NCBI RefSeq assembly: GCF_000377505.1
Contig: NZ_KB898196.1
Span: 117,933 to 181,932 of the forward strand
Origin: Paenibacillus massiliensis 2301065 = DSM 16942
Lineage (GTDB): Bacteria > Bacillota > Bacilli > Paenibacillales > Paenibacillaceae
Direction: 5' to 3'
Length of the DNA: 64,000 nt
The notes beneath the pieces are model-generated. The model saw only the letters and a program-made list of their open reading frames with translations. It did not search any database and was not told the origin of the DNA. The position numbers and the translations under genes were made by a program. This document shows positions 1-8,860 of this stretch, piece after piece. Within the stretch, counting starts at the first letter, position 1, and each line of letters starts with the position of its first letter.

Positions 1-102
1 TATGACCTTGGGATGATGAATAGAGTGCTGCGCAGTCATCTTATGCAGTTTTATTCGCTCTCGTTCGATGCGTATACGAGCAAAGAACATCTTGCTTGGC
101 AT
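1..102 (-). CDS. Spo0E-like aspartyl-phosphate phosphatase, 3' part cut by window edge
   Basis: An ATG at 102 follows a strong ribosome binding site (GAAGGAGG, about 111-120) and opens a frame that stays open to base 1, giving 34 residues. The helix ERERIKLHK followed by HHPKV resembles the first half of Spo0E-family proteins. These are 50-90 aa two-helix phosphatases that remove phosphate from Spo0A~P and delay sporulation. The diagnostic S-x-x-LD motif would lie beyond the edge and cannot be checked. The gene sits downstream of the HTH-TPR regulator on the same strand, a common arrangement for peptide-sensing regulators and their targets. Family assignment is inference from a short piece. 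Confidence 0.5.
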   Translation of the reverse strand, partial: MPSKMFFARIRIERERIKLHKMTAQHSIHHPKVI

Positions 103-174
103 GATCAGTACACCTCCTTCTTTATAGAAGCTTAACTTTTTTTGTCAAAACAGCTACTGTGACTTAAAAGACAA

Positions 175-213
175 AATAGCAAAAAAAGGCTTACTTAGAG
201 CCCCTAGCCTCTT
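175..213 (-). terminator. weak hairpin after the HTH-TPR gene
   Basis: Read on the minus strand, AGGCT pairs with AGCCT across a 14-base loop and is followed by a run of seven T. The stem is short, so it may only attenuate transcription into the Spo0E-like gene. Confidence 0.35.
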
Positions 214-1551
214 CTAAATAATCTGGTATACCTCACTCTTTAAACTTTCAAAAACCTCTACAGATTGCGGACTTGACCATTCTCGATACTTCTCAAATAA
301 GGCCATACAACTAGCCATGTAACGAACGCTACGTATATCAATAGATAACCGCAATGCTTCCAAGATCAATAATATTGCATCATTCGAATCTTTTTTTGTT
401 CGATAATCGACTAGGTCAGTCAAAAACTGAACATATCTCTCAGCCATAATGTAATCTTTATAGTATGCATGTTTATATTCCGTAGGATTAATTGGGACAT
501 AAGAATTAAATCGCTCTAAAATGCTGTCGATATCATATGAAAATTGATTAGCTGCTTTGACAATGAAACCAAGTGCATAAAAAATCTCATTAGGATGGTC
601 AGCTATGTAATCAGCGTATTCATGCAAGGCTTCGGCATTCCCCATATTCATTTTATATAAAAGTGAATTAGCTTTTCCCCATTCTTTAAATTGGTTTACG
701 TGCCAGATCGCCCGCTCACTATCCTCTTTGACCCAAGAGTCAGCAGAACTATACAGAGCTACGTATTCAAGGGCAGCAGCATAGTTTTGATTTCCCTCAC
801 AAACCGTCGACAGCGCAAGCCATGCATAAAGAATATAATAAAATATTGGATAATCCGCTTCCTTCGCATCCCTATTTTCAGACATATAAAAATATATATT
901 GTTTGCTAATTGGAGCAATTTTTTTGCAAGCTCATCTACACGCGTCAAGTGATGTACTGCCATAAAAACATTAATCAAATGCTTCAACGCATCCAATTGA
1001 TCCATCTCATCCAGCCGGTCAACATAATCCTCAAATACCATGGCGGCCCGATAGTTGGCTTCCAGATCCGTACCTAATGAAATGACAAAGAGACGATATC
1101 GGCACAGCGCCAGACGTTCAGAGTGCTGGTACTTCTCCGCTTCACTAACCCGAAGATAGATGAACTTAGCGGCTTGTAACAGTTTATCTGCATATAATTC
1201 CTCGGCTATTTCAAACATAGCAGATACATAAGAGTTGTCCTCAAGCAATTCAAATACTAGCCGCTCTATACAGTCAAAACGTTCGAGCTTGGCACATCTC
1301 AGTATGAATGGACGAATTCTACGTAATGAGGGAGTAGCGACACACTCATGAACATAGCGATCGAAGAAGTAATCCTCTGACAGCCCCATCCCCTGTGTAA
1401 TCTGCACAAGCTGCTTAAAGGAAATAGGCTTGATCCCCTGGATTAACCGACTGAGCGTACCAGGGTTCATGCCTGAATAGTCGGCGAATTGTGCGATTCT
1501 ATAATCATTCTTGTGCATGTAATCAGCCACAATATCACGAATCGGAGTCAC
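214..1551 (-). CDS. HTH-TPR cytoplasmic regulator (NprR/PlcR/AimR-like)
   Basis: The first ~60 residues form a Cro/C1-type helix-turn-helix (IAQFADYSGMNPGTLSRLIQG region). The remaining ~380 residues are all-helical with repeated A/L/Y pairs typical of degenerate TPR arrays. This is the architecture of the RRNPP peptide-binding regulators and of AimR-like proteins common in Paenibacillus. They bind DNA and are switched by an imported signalling peptide. I chose GTG at 1551 because GGAGGTG lies 9 bases upstream; a GTG at 1563 is possible but has no spacing from the SD. No obvious secreted pro-peptide gene lies in the 110-base gap downstream, where a Spo0E-like gene starts instead. The coding sequence is AT-richer than the genes to its right. 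The exact subfamily is uncertain. Confidence 0.75.
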   Translation of the reverse strand: MTPIRDIVADYMHKNDYRIAQFADYSGMNPGTLSRLIQGIKPISFKQLVQITQGMGLSEDYFFDRYVHECVATPSLRRIRPFILRCAKLERFDCIERLVFELLEDNSYVSAMFEIAEELYADKLLQAAKFIYLRVSEAEKYQHSERLALCRYRLFVISLGTDLEANYRAAMVFEDYVDRLDEMDQLDALKHLINVFMAVHHLTRVDELAKKLLQLANNIYFYMSENRDAKEADYPIFYYILYAWLALSTVCEGNQNYAAALEYVALYSSADSWVKEDSERAIWHVNQFKEWGKANSLLYKMNMGNAEALHEYADYIADHPNEIFYALGFIVKAANQFSYDIDSILERFNSYVPINPTEYKHAYYKDYIMAERYVQFLTDLVDYRTKKDSNDAILLILEALRLSIDIRSVRYMASCMALFEKYREWSSPQSVEVFESLKSEVYQII

Positions 1552-1586
1552 CCAACCATACACCTCCTCTCATAAAATCCAAAAAT

Positions 1587-1610
1587 AGGATGTAATTACA
1601 TTACACATCA
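1587..1610. promoter_or_regulatory. palindromic AT-rich site upstream of the HTH-TPR gene
   Basis: TGTAATTACA is a perfect 10-base palindrome, followed directly by TTACA, about 30-50 bases ahead of the regulator start. It could be an autoregulatory operator; no binding evidence is visible. Confidence 0.3.
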
Positions 1611-1653
1611 TAATTCAACAGTGGTCAATATGAATTTGTTTAAAATTCCCAAC

Positions 1654-1686
1654 AAAAAAGAAGCCCTCTACAAATATGAGGACTTC
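1654..1686 (-). terminator. Rho-independent terminator of the NAD(P)HX repair gene
   Basis: On the minus strand GAAGtCCTC pairs with GAGGgCTTC around a 9-base loop and is followed by TTTTTT. It lies about 80 bases after the stop codon at 1765. Confidence 0.85.
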
Positions 1687-1764
1687 AACAACTCCGGATT
1701 AACTTTCAATTATCACTGCCTCGAATCAATGGAACCATACACCAACACTCATCCGAAGCTTCTA

Positions 1765-3543
1765 CTAGAGTGCTTCAATAATATCACCAGCAATCACAGA
1801 AGCTGCATTCATCCGATGCGCAGCTGCCTGTGAACCCGCCAGACCATGGAGTCTCACACCAAATGTAGCTGCCTGCGTAGGGTTCAAGCCCTGCGCGAGC
1901 AGTCCTGCAATGATTCCGGTCAGGACGTCTCCAGCACCAGCTGTTGCCATACCTGCATGCCCTGTAGTATTGACGTATACCTGTCCATCAGAAGTAGCTA
2001 CGACGGTACGCGCTCCCTTTAAGACCAGTGTTACTCGTCTTGTACGAGCATACTGCATAGCAGCATTGATTCGGTCACGTTGAAGCTCCTTCGTAGGCAC
2101 CCCGAGTAGCCTGGACATTTCACCGGGATGCGGGGTCAGAATTACAGGTCCACCATTCGGTCTGGACCACGATAATGCTTCATCGCCTGCATCTGTCAGG
2201 ATATTCAGGGCGTCAGCGTCCAAGACCAACGGAGCCTCTATCCCCTCCCACAACTGTCGCAGCCAGTCTGTATCTCCACTGAACCTGCCAAGACCCGGAC
2301 CGATAGCGACTACATCCCGCTGAACTGCTAGTTCCAGCAAGGATTGTACGGTGTACGCACTCCAACCATCCTCAAGACCATCTTCACTGCTAGATAGCTG
2401 GTCACGATCCGTCTTGCCTTTACCAATAGCTTGATTACCAGACACGCCTCTCAGCATCAGTTCGGGCACAGCACCGATCATATGTGGAAGCAGCGCCGCA
2501 GGCAACGCCCAGGTCACCAGGCCACAACCGATTCGCAGCGCAGCTCTTGAGGTCATTAATCCCGCTCCACTCATCGCCAGAGTCCCACCGACTACCAGCA
2601 CATGACCGTAAGTGCCTTTATGACCATCGGCCTGCCTGCTACGGCGAATATCAACCCCTAGCCGCTGCTCTAACAAGGCTTCGGTCAGAAGCTGAACCTG
2701 CACATCCTGCCTCCGTATGGCACTGACGGGAATGCCAATATAGCGAACGACTATCTTGCCGGCATATTCTGCACCGGGGTATTGCGTTAACCCACGCTTG
2801 AGACAAGCCAGTGCCACGGTCAGACTGGCACGGATGCAAGGATCGTGCGTCTCACCAGTATCAGCATCCAGCCCACTAGGAATATCCACCGCCACAATGG
2901 GCAAGCCACTATCGTTCGCAGCCTGAATCAAGAATGCATAATGCGAGCGTGGCGCACCCGAGGTTCCCGTGCCAAGCAACGCATCAACGATTCCGGTGGC
3001 ATGCTCCCATTCCACTCGATCCTCTCCCCACACCAGAGCAGGAATACCCAATGCCTCTACAATATTGCACTGCTCTGCAGCCTCGGCCCGTAGCTGTGAG
3101 GGGGCGTCGGCATATACGATCGTAACGCGGATACCAGCGTCCTGCAGATGACGAGCCGCTACCAGGCCATCGCCCCCGTTATTGCCTTTGCCTGTGAGAA
3201 TGAGCCAATGCTCAGCTGAGAGAAGAGCAGCATCCTCCGTCAAATCGACCTCTATAGCATGGTCCTGTGCATGGTCCCGCACAGCATTTTGGGCATTGCT
3301 ACGCATATTACCAGATTTACGGCTTTGTGCAGCATGCCCATACAGCGCTATCCCGTGCTCACTCTCCGAGTTGCTGCCTCTCGTACAGGCTGGCTTTTCC
3401 CCAGCACGATCCCAGCAGTATCGCAGCACCTCTTCCGCTACCACTCGTCCAGCGTTCTCCATCAGGCTAGCTACTGGAATACCGAGCTCATCAATGGCAT
3501 AACGATCAATCGTTCTCATTTCTTCAGCAGTTACAATCTCCAC
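1765..3543 (-). CDS. nnr: Bifunctional NAD(P)HX epimerase / ADP-dependent NAD(P)HX dehydratase
   Basis: This 592-aa fusion repairs hydrated NADH and NADPH. The N-terminal YjeF_N epimerase domain (about 1-280) shows GKGNNGGDGLVAARHL near residue 117 and DIPSGLDADTG near 218. The C-terminal ribokinase-like dehydratase domain (about 300-592) shows KGTYGHVLVVGG, TPHPGEM near 471 and the nucleotide-binding AGAGDVLTG near 537. Start is GTG at 3543 behind GGGAGGGG. The protein is longer than the usual ~500 aa because a ~60-residue low-complexity insert (about 45-105, rich in S, N, H, A) interrupts the epimerase domain, and there is a second short insert near 385-400. Both catalytic regions look intact. 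Monocistronic, with its own terminator. Confidence 0.95.
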   Translation of the reverse strand: MEIVTAEEMRTIDRYAIDELGIPVASLMENAGRVVAEEVLRYCWDRAGEKPACTRGSNSESEHGIALYGHAAQSRKSGNMRSNAQNAVRDHAQDHAIEVDLTEDAALLSAEHWLILTGKGNNGGDGLVAARHLQDAGIRVTIVYADAPSQLRAEAAEQCNIVEALGIPALVWGEDRVEWEHATGIVDALLGTGTSGAPRSHYAFLIQAANDSGLPIVAVDIPSGLDADTGETHDPCIRASLTVALACLKRGLTQYPGAEYAGKIVVRYIGIPVSAIRRQDVQVQLLTEALLEQRLGVDIRRSRQADGHKGTYGHVLVVGGTLAMSGAGLMTSRAALRIGCGLVTWALPAALLPHMIGAVPELMLRGVSGNQAIGKGKTDRDQLSSSEDGLEDGWSAYTVQSLLELAVQRDVVAIGPGLGRFSGDTDWLRQLWEGIEAPLVLDADALNILTDAGDEALSWSRPNGGPVILTPHPGEMSRLLGVPTKELQRDRINAAMQYARTRRVTLVLKGARTVVATSDGQVYVNTTGHAGMATAGAGDVLTGIIAGLLAQGLNPTQAATFGVRLHGLAGSQAAAHRMNAASVIAGDIIEAL

Positions 3544-3670
3544 TATTACTCCCCTCCCTTCATCAGCTAATCCATTTCCTTCGAAAGAGCATCAACCTTA
3601 ACCGGGGGCGACAGGGCTCCCCGCTTGCAGCATCCTTACATTTACGCTCAAATTTGATCTGATCAAGCTT

Positions 3671-4309
3671 CTAGTACCCAACCGTGAACCTGGCATTGAC
3701 GAATTCTGCTTCCTCCGCCTCATCTACGAGAGCAACCGCGTAATCCTCAATGGAAATACGACTGTAACCGAGCTCATCGGTGACGAGCCAGTCTGTGCCT
3801 ATGCGAAAATTCCCAGTGCGAAGGCCTGGCTTAATGACCGCAGCAGGGCTAAAATACGTCCAAATCACATCAGCTTGGGAGATGACTGTGAACGCCTCAG
3901 CATGAGCTAGAGCCAGCGGACGTGCCTCCTCTGGGAACTCCAGCGTATCCATCAGCAGCTCCCCGCTGCCCGTCTTCAGGCTACCTGCTCCACCTACAAC
4001 CAATATCCGTGGTACCTGAGCCTTCTTGGCTGCCTCAATCAGGATGCGAGCCACCTCGACCAGCTCATCCTCGGCCCCGAAGCGTGGCCCGTATGCACTA
4101 ATGATCAACTCATGACCTCGTGCCGCTTCAGTCACGTCAGCCAGCGACAACAGATCGACCTCCACGACCTTCACATCTCCAGTCAGCCCGCCCAAGCGCT
4201 GCACATCCCGCACGGCCGCAGTAACCTGATGCTTCCGCTTCAGCAGCTCCTTCACGATGGCTTGTCCAACTCTTCCTGTAGCTCCAAATACGATAATGTT
4301 CATTTGCAC
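3671..4309 (-). CDS. NAD(P)-binding SDR-family oxidoreductase (NmrA/YwnB-like)
   Basis: The 212-aa protein is a single Rossmann domain opening with IIVFGATGRVGQAIV, the GxxGxxG dinucleotide-binding loop of atypical short-chain dehydrogenases. Later segments (ISAYGPRFG, VVGGAGSL, WTYFSPAAVIKPG) match the NAD(P)H-binding proteins of the YwnB/BLVRB type. The substrate is unknown. Start is GTG at 4309, 8 bases after AAAGGGG; an ATG two codons in is also possible. No operon partner: the next gene on this strand begins about 125 bases upstream and has its own ribosome binding site. Confidence 0.85.
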   Translation of the reverse strand: MQMNIIVFGATGRVGQAIVKELLKRKHQVTAAVRDVQRLGGLTGDVKVVEVDLLSLADVTEAARGHELIISAYGPRFGAEDELVEVARILIEAAKKAQVPRILVVGGAGSLKTGSGELLMDTLEFPEEARPLALAHAEAFTVISQADVIWTYFSPAAVIKPGLRTGNFRIGTDWLVTDELGYSRISIEDYAVALVDEAEEAEFVNARFTVGY

Positions 4310-4436
4310 ATGTATTTCCCCTTTTCTAATGAAGTTCTTGTCTCATACAGCTGATCATTCTGGTGAATACACATCTTATGTTATTACTTATCCTTACTCT
4401 GCCCTGGCTAAACGTATTTCTCGCCATCTTACTCCT

Positions 4437-4838
4437 TCAAGGCTTCCTCCAGTACATTCCCTCCGAGACGGGGCTCGTCAGCCGGAAGCCGAATTGCTCA
4501 TACAGTCGGTTAGCAGGGACATCTGCAAAGAGATTGGCGAAGCTTCCTGAGGGGACTTCACGCTCCAGGAATTTCATAATCTCACCCATTATAAGCTTGC
4601 CGTAGCCCTTGCCCTGCTCTGACGGCTTAACAGCAATATCGGTGACCAGGAAGAAGCATCCTCCATCCCCGCTTACTCGCCCCATTCCGATCAATTGTTC
4701 CGCCTCACGGAGCGTTACCGCGAACAGACTATTGGCAAGTCCCTTCTCCGCTGCTTCCAGGCTGAACACGGATAGTCCAGCTTCTCCGCGCAGTGATAGG
4801 TACTCTTCAGCAGCAGGTCTCTCATATCTGATCTCCAT
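4437..4838 (-). CDS. GNAT-family N-acetyltransferase
   Basis: A 133-aa GNAT domain. VTDIAVKPSEQGKGYGKLIM contains the acetyl-CoA pyrophosphate-binding Q-x-x-G-x-G signature, and ANRLYEQFGFR is the usual last strand-helix. The substrate (amino group of a small molecule or protein) cannot be read from sequence. The frame is open to 4919, but GGAAGGAG sits 10 bases before the ATG at 4838 and only 1-2 bases before the ATG at 4847, so 4838 is the better start. Confidence 0.88.
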   Translation of the reverse strand: MEIRYERPAAEEYLSLRGEAGLSVFSLEAAEKGLANSLFAVTLREAEQLIGMGRVSGDGGCFFLVTDIAVKPSEQGKGYGKLIMGEIMKFLEREVPSGSFANLFADVPANRLYEQFGFRLTSPVSEGMYWRKP

Positions 4839-5097
4839 CTGTACCATTCTCCTTCCGCGCTCGCTTATCTTACTCATTGTAACAGTATTATACAAAATTA
4901 AATCACAAGCACGACCCAATACAGTGTTTGTCTCCAGATCTTGCGCGTTTATATGAATAAAGAACTGTATTTAACACCTTACTAATGATCCTCGAAGCAT
5001 AGTCTTCCGTTTCGAGCTGAGGATTTTTGGCATCTTTCTTGAAATGTATATCGGGGTTATGCAATAGTGTAATTATTAAGGAAAGGAGGGACCGGCG

Positions 5098-5985
5098 TTG
5101 TCCCCAGCGGAGCCTATGAACTGGAATTGGATTGAACTCTTCGTCATGCTGGCGTTCACCTGGACCGGCGTCCTCGTGGTGTGGCTGTATGCGCACAGCA
5201 CTGCGCAATTGCGACTATCTCGTCGTAGCAGGCTGGACGAGCTTCAGGAATCATTATACATATACGGCGAGCTTGCTGGAGCCTTGGCATGCGTAAGGGA
5301 AGGCTCAAGACGAGGTGAGCCGAACAGCAGTCTTGTCCGGGCTTTGGAGAAAGCCAAGGCAGCTCCCTATCTAACACCCTATCTGCAGGAGGAGATTCAG
5401 GATTGTCTAGAGCAGGCGGACAGCTCGCATATCTCGCTACTGCATAGATCAATAGAACGAGAAATGAACAAGCTAATCGACGAACGGCGAATGCTGCTGC
5501 AAGAGACGCATGCCCCCGGATGGGGAACGGCTTGGTGGAGTATGCTGCGCCCGGGTCTCGGTCCAGCGGCACTCATCGGCATTCTTTGGCTGATCTGGCG
5601 GATGCTGCGTCAATGGTTAACACTCGAAGATACGGCTACCCCGTGGGAGCACAGCTTGCTCTGGATGCAGCTCCTATCTGGCCTACTGGCCATCCTGTGT
5701 GTTTACCGCCTGCTCAGCCTTCGGCGCCAGAATGGCCTGGATGTGACAGCGTCTCATATCCCGGCCAGCATTGTATCGTTTCTTATCGCTGGCATGGCTT
5801 TGCTACAGTGGCTGGGGCTCGGAGCCTCCCCTTATATTCTGGCTGCACAGCTCCTGATGTTCGCCCTCGGCTTCCGCTTCACTCGTGGGCGGTCCCGCAG
5901 TAACCGCCCTTATGCAGGTCAGTCGGATGAAGACCCTGAGACCCCTAAGGGCACATCTACTGATGCCGGTAACACGAGCCAATAG
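5098..5985 (+). CDS. Unknown multi-pass membrane protein
   Basis: I do not recognise a family. The 295-aa product has a TM helix near the N-terminus (about 8-32) and then a charged, helical cytosolic stretch of about 100 residues (35-140) with repeated leucine/arginine/glutamate spacing. Four more hydrophobic segments follow (about 152-172, 182-203, 220-238, 240-260), and the tail is polar and rich in S/R/D/P. Start is TTG at 5098, 7 bases after AAAGGAGGG. The gene stands alone between a leftward acetyltransferase and the ArsR-type regulator. A membrane-anchored regulatory role is only a guess. Confidence 0.8.
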   Translation: MSPAEPMNWNWIELFVMLAFTWTGVLVVWLYAHSTAQLRLSRRSRLDELQESLYIYGELAGALACVREGSRRGEPNSSLVRALEKAKAAPYLTPYLQEEIQDCLEQADSSHISLLHRSIEREMNKLIDERRMLLQETHAPGWGTAWWSMLRPGLGPAALIGILWLIWRMLRQWLTLEDTATPWEHSLLWMQLLSGLLAILCVYRLLSLRRQNGLDVTASHIPASIVSFLIAGMALLQWLGLGASPYILAAQLLMFALGFRFTRGRSRSNRPYAGQSDEDPETPKGTSTDAGNTSQ

Positions 5986-6059
5986 CCTCGCCTTTTGTCC
6001 GATTACAAAGTAGTGCTAATGATGATCCAGCACATTCATCTTATGTTGTCATCCGGTCT

Positions 6060-6101
6060 GTCCCCGGAGACAGGCCGAGGATTAGGCTTGTAACCGGGGA
6101 C
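6060..6101 (+). terminator. GC-rich inverted repeat after the unknown membrane protein
   Basis: GTCCCCGG and CCGGGGAC are perfect 8-base arms around a 26-base loop. There is no T-run, so it may be a weak terminator or a protein-binding site ahead of the ArsR-type gene. Confidence 0.4.
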
Positions 6102-6183
6102 AAATCATCGTATTATAGTTAGTAAAAATATAAATAATATACACATATGTAAACGATATAGAATTTACAAGTGAGGAGCGCCC

Positions 6184-7116
6184 ATGGAACTCGATATCTC
6201 AGAAAAATCTCTTCCGGTGTACGAAGCATTAGCCAGTGAAGTCCGATTGAAGATTATACAACTGTTGGCGAACAAGCCGATGAATATCCGTGAACTGGCA
6301 GATGCACTGACACTGAGCAGCGCCATTATGACCATGCATGTCAAGAAGCTGGAGAAGGCTGGCCTGATCTCCACTCGTATGCAGCCAGGTCGTGGCGGCG
6401 TGCAGAAGGTGTGCAGCCTCGCCGCAGACAAGATTGAGATTACGCTCCCCGGACAGCAGCAAGAGGTGCGTCAATATCATCATACCGAGATTTCCGTTGG
6501 TCATTATGCCGATTTCAAGATCGAGCCCACCTGCGGGCTGGCTACTGTCGACAGCGTTATTGGTGAGTACGACGAGCCTCGTTACTTTCTGGATGCAGAG
6601 CGGGTCAATGCTAAAATTCTCTGGTTCGGTAAAGGCTATATCGACTACAAGATCCCCAATTTCCTCCTCTCCAGCGAGCAGCCTGAGGAACTGGAGATTT
6701 CTCTGGAGCTCTCCTCCGAAGCCCCCTCTACGAACAACAACTGGCCTTCGGACATTACCTTCTTCCTGAATGATGTTCAGTTGGGGACCTGGACCAGCCC
6801 AGGGGATTTCGGAGACAGTCGCGGTAAGTATACACCAGGCTGGTGGCCCGATACTGTCAACCAATACGGCTTGCTCAAACGGCTTCGAATTACTGCCGAA
6901 GGCACCTTCATTGATGGCAAACAAATCTCTGACGTAGGCATACAGCAGGTAGGCATCGAGAACAAGCAGTGGACCTTCCGCATCGCTGTGCTGGAGGAAT
7001 CAAGACATGTTGGTGGTGTAACCTTATTCGGCTCGGGATTCGGGAACTACAATCAGGATATCATCTTCCGACTGTACTACAAGCTACTGAACTCGGCAGC
7101 AAGAGAAGGTCTCTAA
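6184..7116 (+). CDS. ArsR-type winged-helix regulator with large C-terminal domain
   Basis: Residues about 1-85 form an ArsR/HTH_20 winged helix (VYEALASEVRLKIIQLLANK, then IRELADALTLSSAIMTMHVKKLEKAGLI). The other ~225 residues are a beta-rich domain with many W/G/D residues that resembles a carbohydrate-binding or jelly-roll fold. Proteins of this size and plan are frequent in Paenibacillus next to sugar-hydrolase genes, but no such gene is adjacent here. The domain is longer than a metal-sensing ArsR, and no metal-site cysteines are present in the HTH. Start ATG 6184 follows GTGAGGAGCGCCC. It probably senses a sugar or glycan-derived ligand; this is inference. Confidence 0.8.
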   Translation: MELDISEKSLPVYEALASEVRLKIIQLLANKPMNIRELADALTLSSAIMTMHVKKLEKAGLISTRMQPGRGGVQKVCSLAADKIEITLPGQQQEVRQYHHTEISVGHYADFKIEPTCGLATVDSVIGEYDEPRYFLDAERVNAKILWFGKGYIDYKIPNFLLSSEQPEELEISLELSSEAPSTNNNWPSDITFFLNDVQLGTWTSPGDFGDSRGKYTPGWWPDTVNQYGLLKRLRITAEGTFIDGKQISDVGIQQVGIENKQWTFRIAVLEESRHVGGVTLFGSGFGNYNQDIIFRLYYKLLNSAAREGL

Positions 7117-7149
7117 GTATTAGAGGATCAACTGATAACCCGAGTAATC

Positions 7150-7202
7150 GAAACAGCGACAGTAAAGGACGAGAACATAATGTCCTAGACTGTCGCTGTT
7201 TC
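7150..7202. terminator. Long perfect inverted repeat between convergent genes
   Basis: Fourteen-base arms GAAACAGCGACAGT / ACTGTCGCTGTTTC are perfectly complementary, with an inner AGGAC/GTCCT pairing. The repeat lies between the ArsR-type gene and the convergent hydrolase, fitting a bidirectional terminator. Confidence 0.7.
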
Positions 7203-7249
7203 GTTGAATTAAACGTCTCTTGTTCATACCTATCTAGATTCAAATAAAG

Positions 7250-8068
7250 CTAGCATCCACACTCTTGTACTCTCTCAAGCCACTCACTGATAAGTGACTC
7301 AAACAATATAGCCTGTTCAATCTGAAGATTATGGCCTGCTCGGTCCAGAACGGCAAAGGTTGCTCTAGGATATGTATCTAAAATGCCAAAAGCATCGTTA
7401 TAACCAACGACTGCATCTTGGCGACCGAGAGCAAATACGGTTGGTTTATCGAAAATGAATTCATCTATATTAGTAGAGAATCCATAGTTTCTCTGGATTT
7501 TGCTAAGAAAATCATAATCAGCGATTTTACAGCCTGCCACGATCTCATTAGAATACCTTTTCCAATTATATTCATTGAGAACAACTTGATTTGCGCTAAA
7601 ATCACTTCTTTGCTCTTCGCTTAAAGTATCCATGAACTCACGATCATAATAAATAACAACATGTTCGGGAACGATTCTTCTCTTATGCTCAGGAATAATT
7701 AATGGACAAATTAGCGCAGCACCACCAATACGATCTCTATGTCTATTAATTACCCCTCTTGTGATATATCCACCGTACGATTCACCTGCTATAAGATAAT
7801 CTTGGTTCGGAATAAGTGTCTCGATAAAATCGACTACTGCTTCCAGCATATCATCTGAATTATTGATTTGATCGTAATCCTGTGTCAGTCCCATTCCAGG
7901 CAGGTCAAGATAGATACGGCGCCAACCGGATTTTTTTTCAAATATGGGCTCCATGCACCCACTCATTAACCGATGGTCTGGTGTGAAGCCGTGGATCATT
8001 ATGATCGGTCTGCCTTCACCCATTTCCTCGTAATATATATTGGCATTCTTGACTTTACAATACGGCAT
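7250..8068 (-). CDS. Alpha/beta-hydrolase
   Basis: A 272-aa alpha/beta-hydrolase fold enzyme. The oxyanion motif HGFTPD lies near residue 26, the nucleophile elbow GESYGG puts Ser near 97, the acid is Asp in GRQDAVVG (near 218) and His is in DRAGHNLQ (near 244). So the catalytic triad is complete. The substrate is unknown; the family includes esterases, peptidases and lactonases. No signal peptide, so cytosolic. Start ATG 8068 is preceded by GGAGGAG. The coding sequence is AT-rich relative to its surroundings, which may mark a later acquisition. Confidence 0.88.
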   Translation of the reverse strand: MPYCKVKNANIYYEEMGEGRPIIMIHGFTPDHRLMSGCMEPIFEKKSGWRRIYLDLPGMGLTQDYDQINNSDDMLEAVVDFIETLIPNQDYLIAGESYGGYITRGVINRHRDRIGGAALICPLIIPEHKRRIVPEHVVIYYDREFMDTLSEEQRSDFSANQVVLNEYNWKRYSNEIVAGCKIADYDFLSKIQRNYGFSTNIDEFIFDKPTVFALGRQDAVVGYNDAFGILDTYPRATFAVLDRAGHNLQIEQAILFESLISEWLERVQECGC

Positions 8069-8150
8069 TCAGACTCCTCCAAATTGAGCTATTTATACTA
8101 TACTTACACTGCTTACTCTAAAGAAAAATCTACTGCGCACCCGTAGCGAT

Positions 8151-8186
8151 GACAAAGACCCTTCCCAGTGGAAGAGCCTCTTTGTC
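8151..8186. terminator. Hairpin downstream of the acetyltransferase gene
   Basis: GACAAAGA and TCTTTGTC are perfect arms with a partial inner TTCC/GGAA pairing. It lies about 100 bases after the stop of the leftward acetyltransferase gene. Confidence 0.5.
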
Positions 8187-8288
8187 AGACTAGACTTTTA
8201 TACATCCGCGCTTAGCATCGCCTTTGTCTTCATTAACTCTCTTTCCCGCCTCATAGCTGTCCACAAAAAATAGAGTATGAGACAAGCA

Positions 8289-8741
8289 TTACAGCTTCAT
8301 TTTCAGCCCTTCATGTGTCGCCGTAAAGCCTAAACGCTCATAAAAACGCAACGCATCATCTCGTTTTTTATCTGTCGTTAGCTGGACCATATGACAGCCT
8401 CGCTCTTTGGCGCGCTCTATCGCCCATCGAATCAATTGGCTCCCAATGCCTTCTCCTCTTACTGAAGAAGCCGTCCGCACCCCTTCAATCGTAGCTCTCC
8501 AGCTACCTTGATGAGTAATATAAGGAGTAAACGTAAGTTGTAGAACGCCAACAATCTCTTCATTCAGGCAGGACACAATCAGTTCATTATTTGGATCTGA
8601 ATCAATGGCCTCAAACGCTCTTACATAGCTGTCCGGAAGGGGAGTCTCGAAGCGTTCTCTCATTCTGCCCAGTTCGTCGTCCGCAAGCATTTCAACAATT
8701 TTATACAGATCATCTACTGTAGCTATTCTAAAATGAATCAT
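8289..8741 (-). CDS. GNAT-family N-acetyltransferase
   Basis: A 150-aa single-domain acetyltransferase. IRIATVDDLYKIVEML at the N-terminus, GVRTASSVRGEGIGSQLIRWAI region with the R-G-x-G-x-G/S acetyl-CoA loop, and DALRFYERLGF at the end match the GNAT fold. The beta-4 segment is intact. Start ATG 8741 is preceded by AGGAGG four bases away; an upstream in-frame ATG at 8777 lacks a ribosome binding site. Substrate not predictable. Confidence 0.88.
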   Translation of the reverse strand: MIHFRIATVDDLYKIVEMLADDELGRMRERFETPLPDSYVRAFEAIDSDPNNELIVSCLNEEIVGVLQLTFTPYITHQGSWRATIEGVRTASSVRGEGIGSQLIRWAIERAKERGCHMVQLTTDKKRDDALRFYERLGFTATHEGLKMKL

Positions 8742-8860
8742 GTTACCTCCTCTTAAGAGAGCAAAGTTAACATGCATTCTATCATAAGTGAGTTTTCGCC
8801 GCCAACCTGACTGTTAGAGCATGAAGCCTCAGCCAGCCCTTATGAGACTCGCACCTTCAC

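Noticed and set aside
1621..1833. A 70-codon plus-strand frame overlapping the end of the NAD(P)HX repair gene
   Set aside because: It runs through a terminator hairpin and the 3' end of a well-supported gene, with no ribosome binding site.
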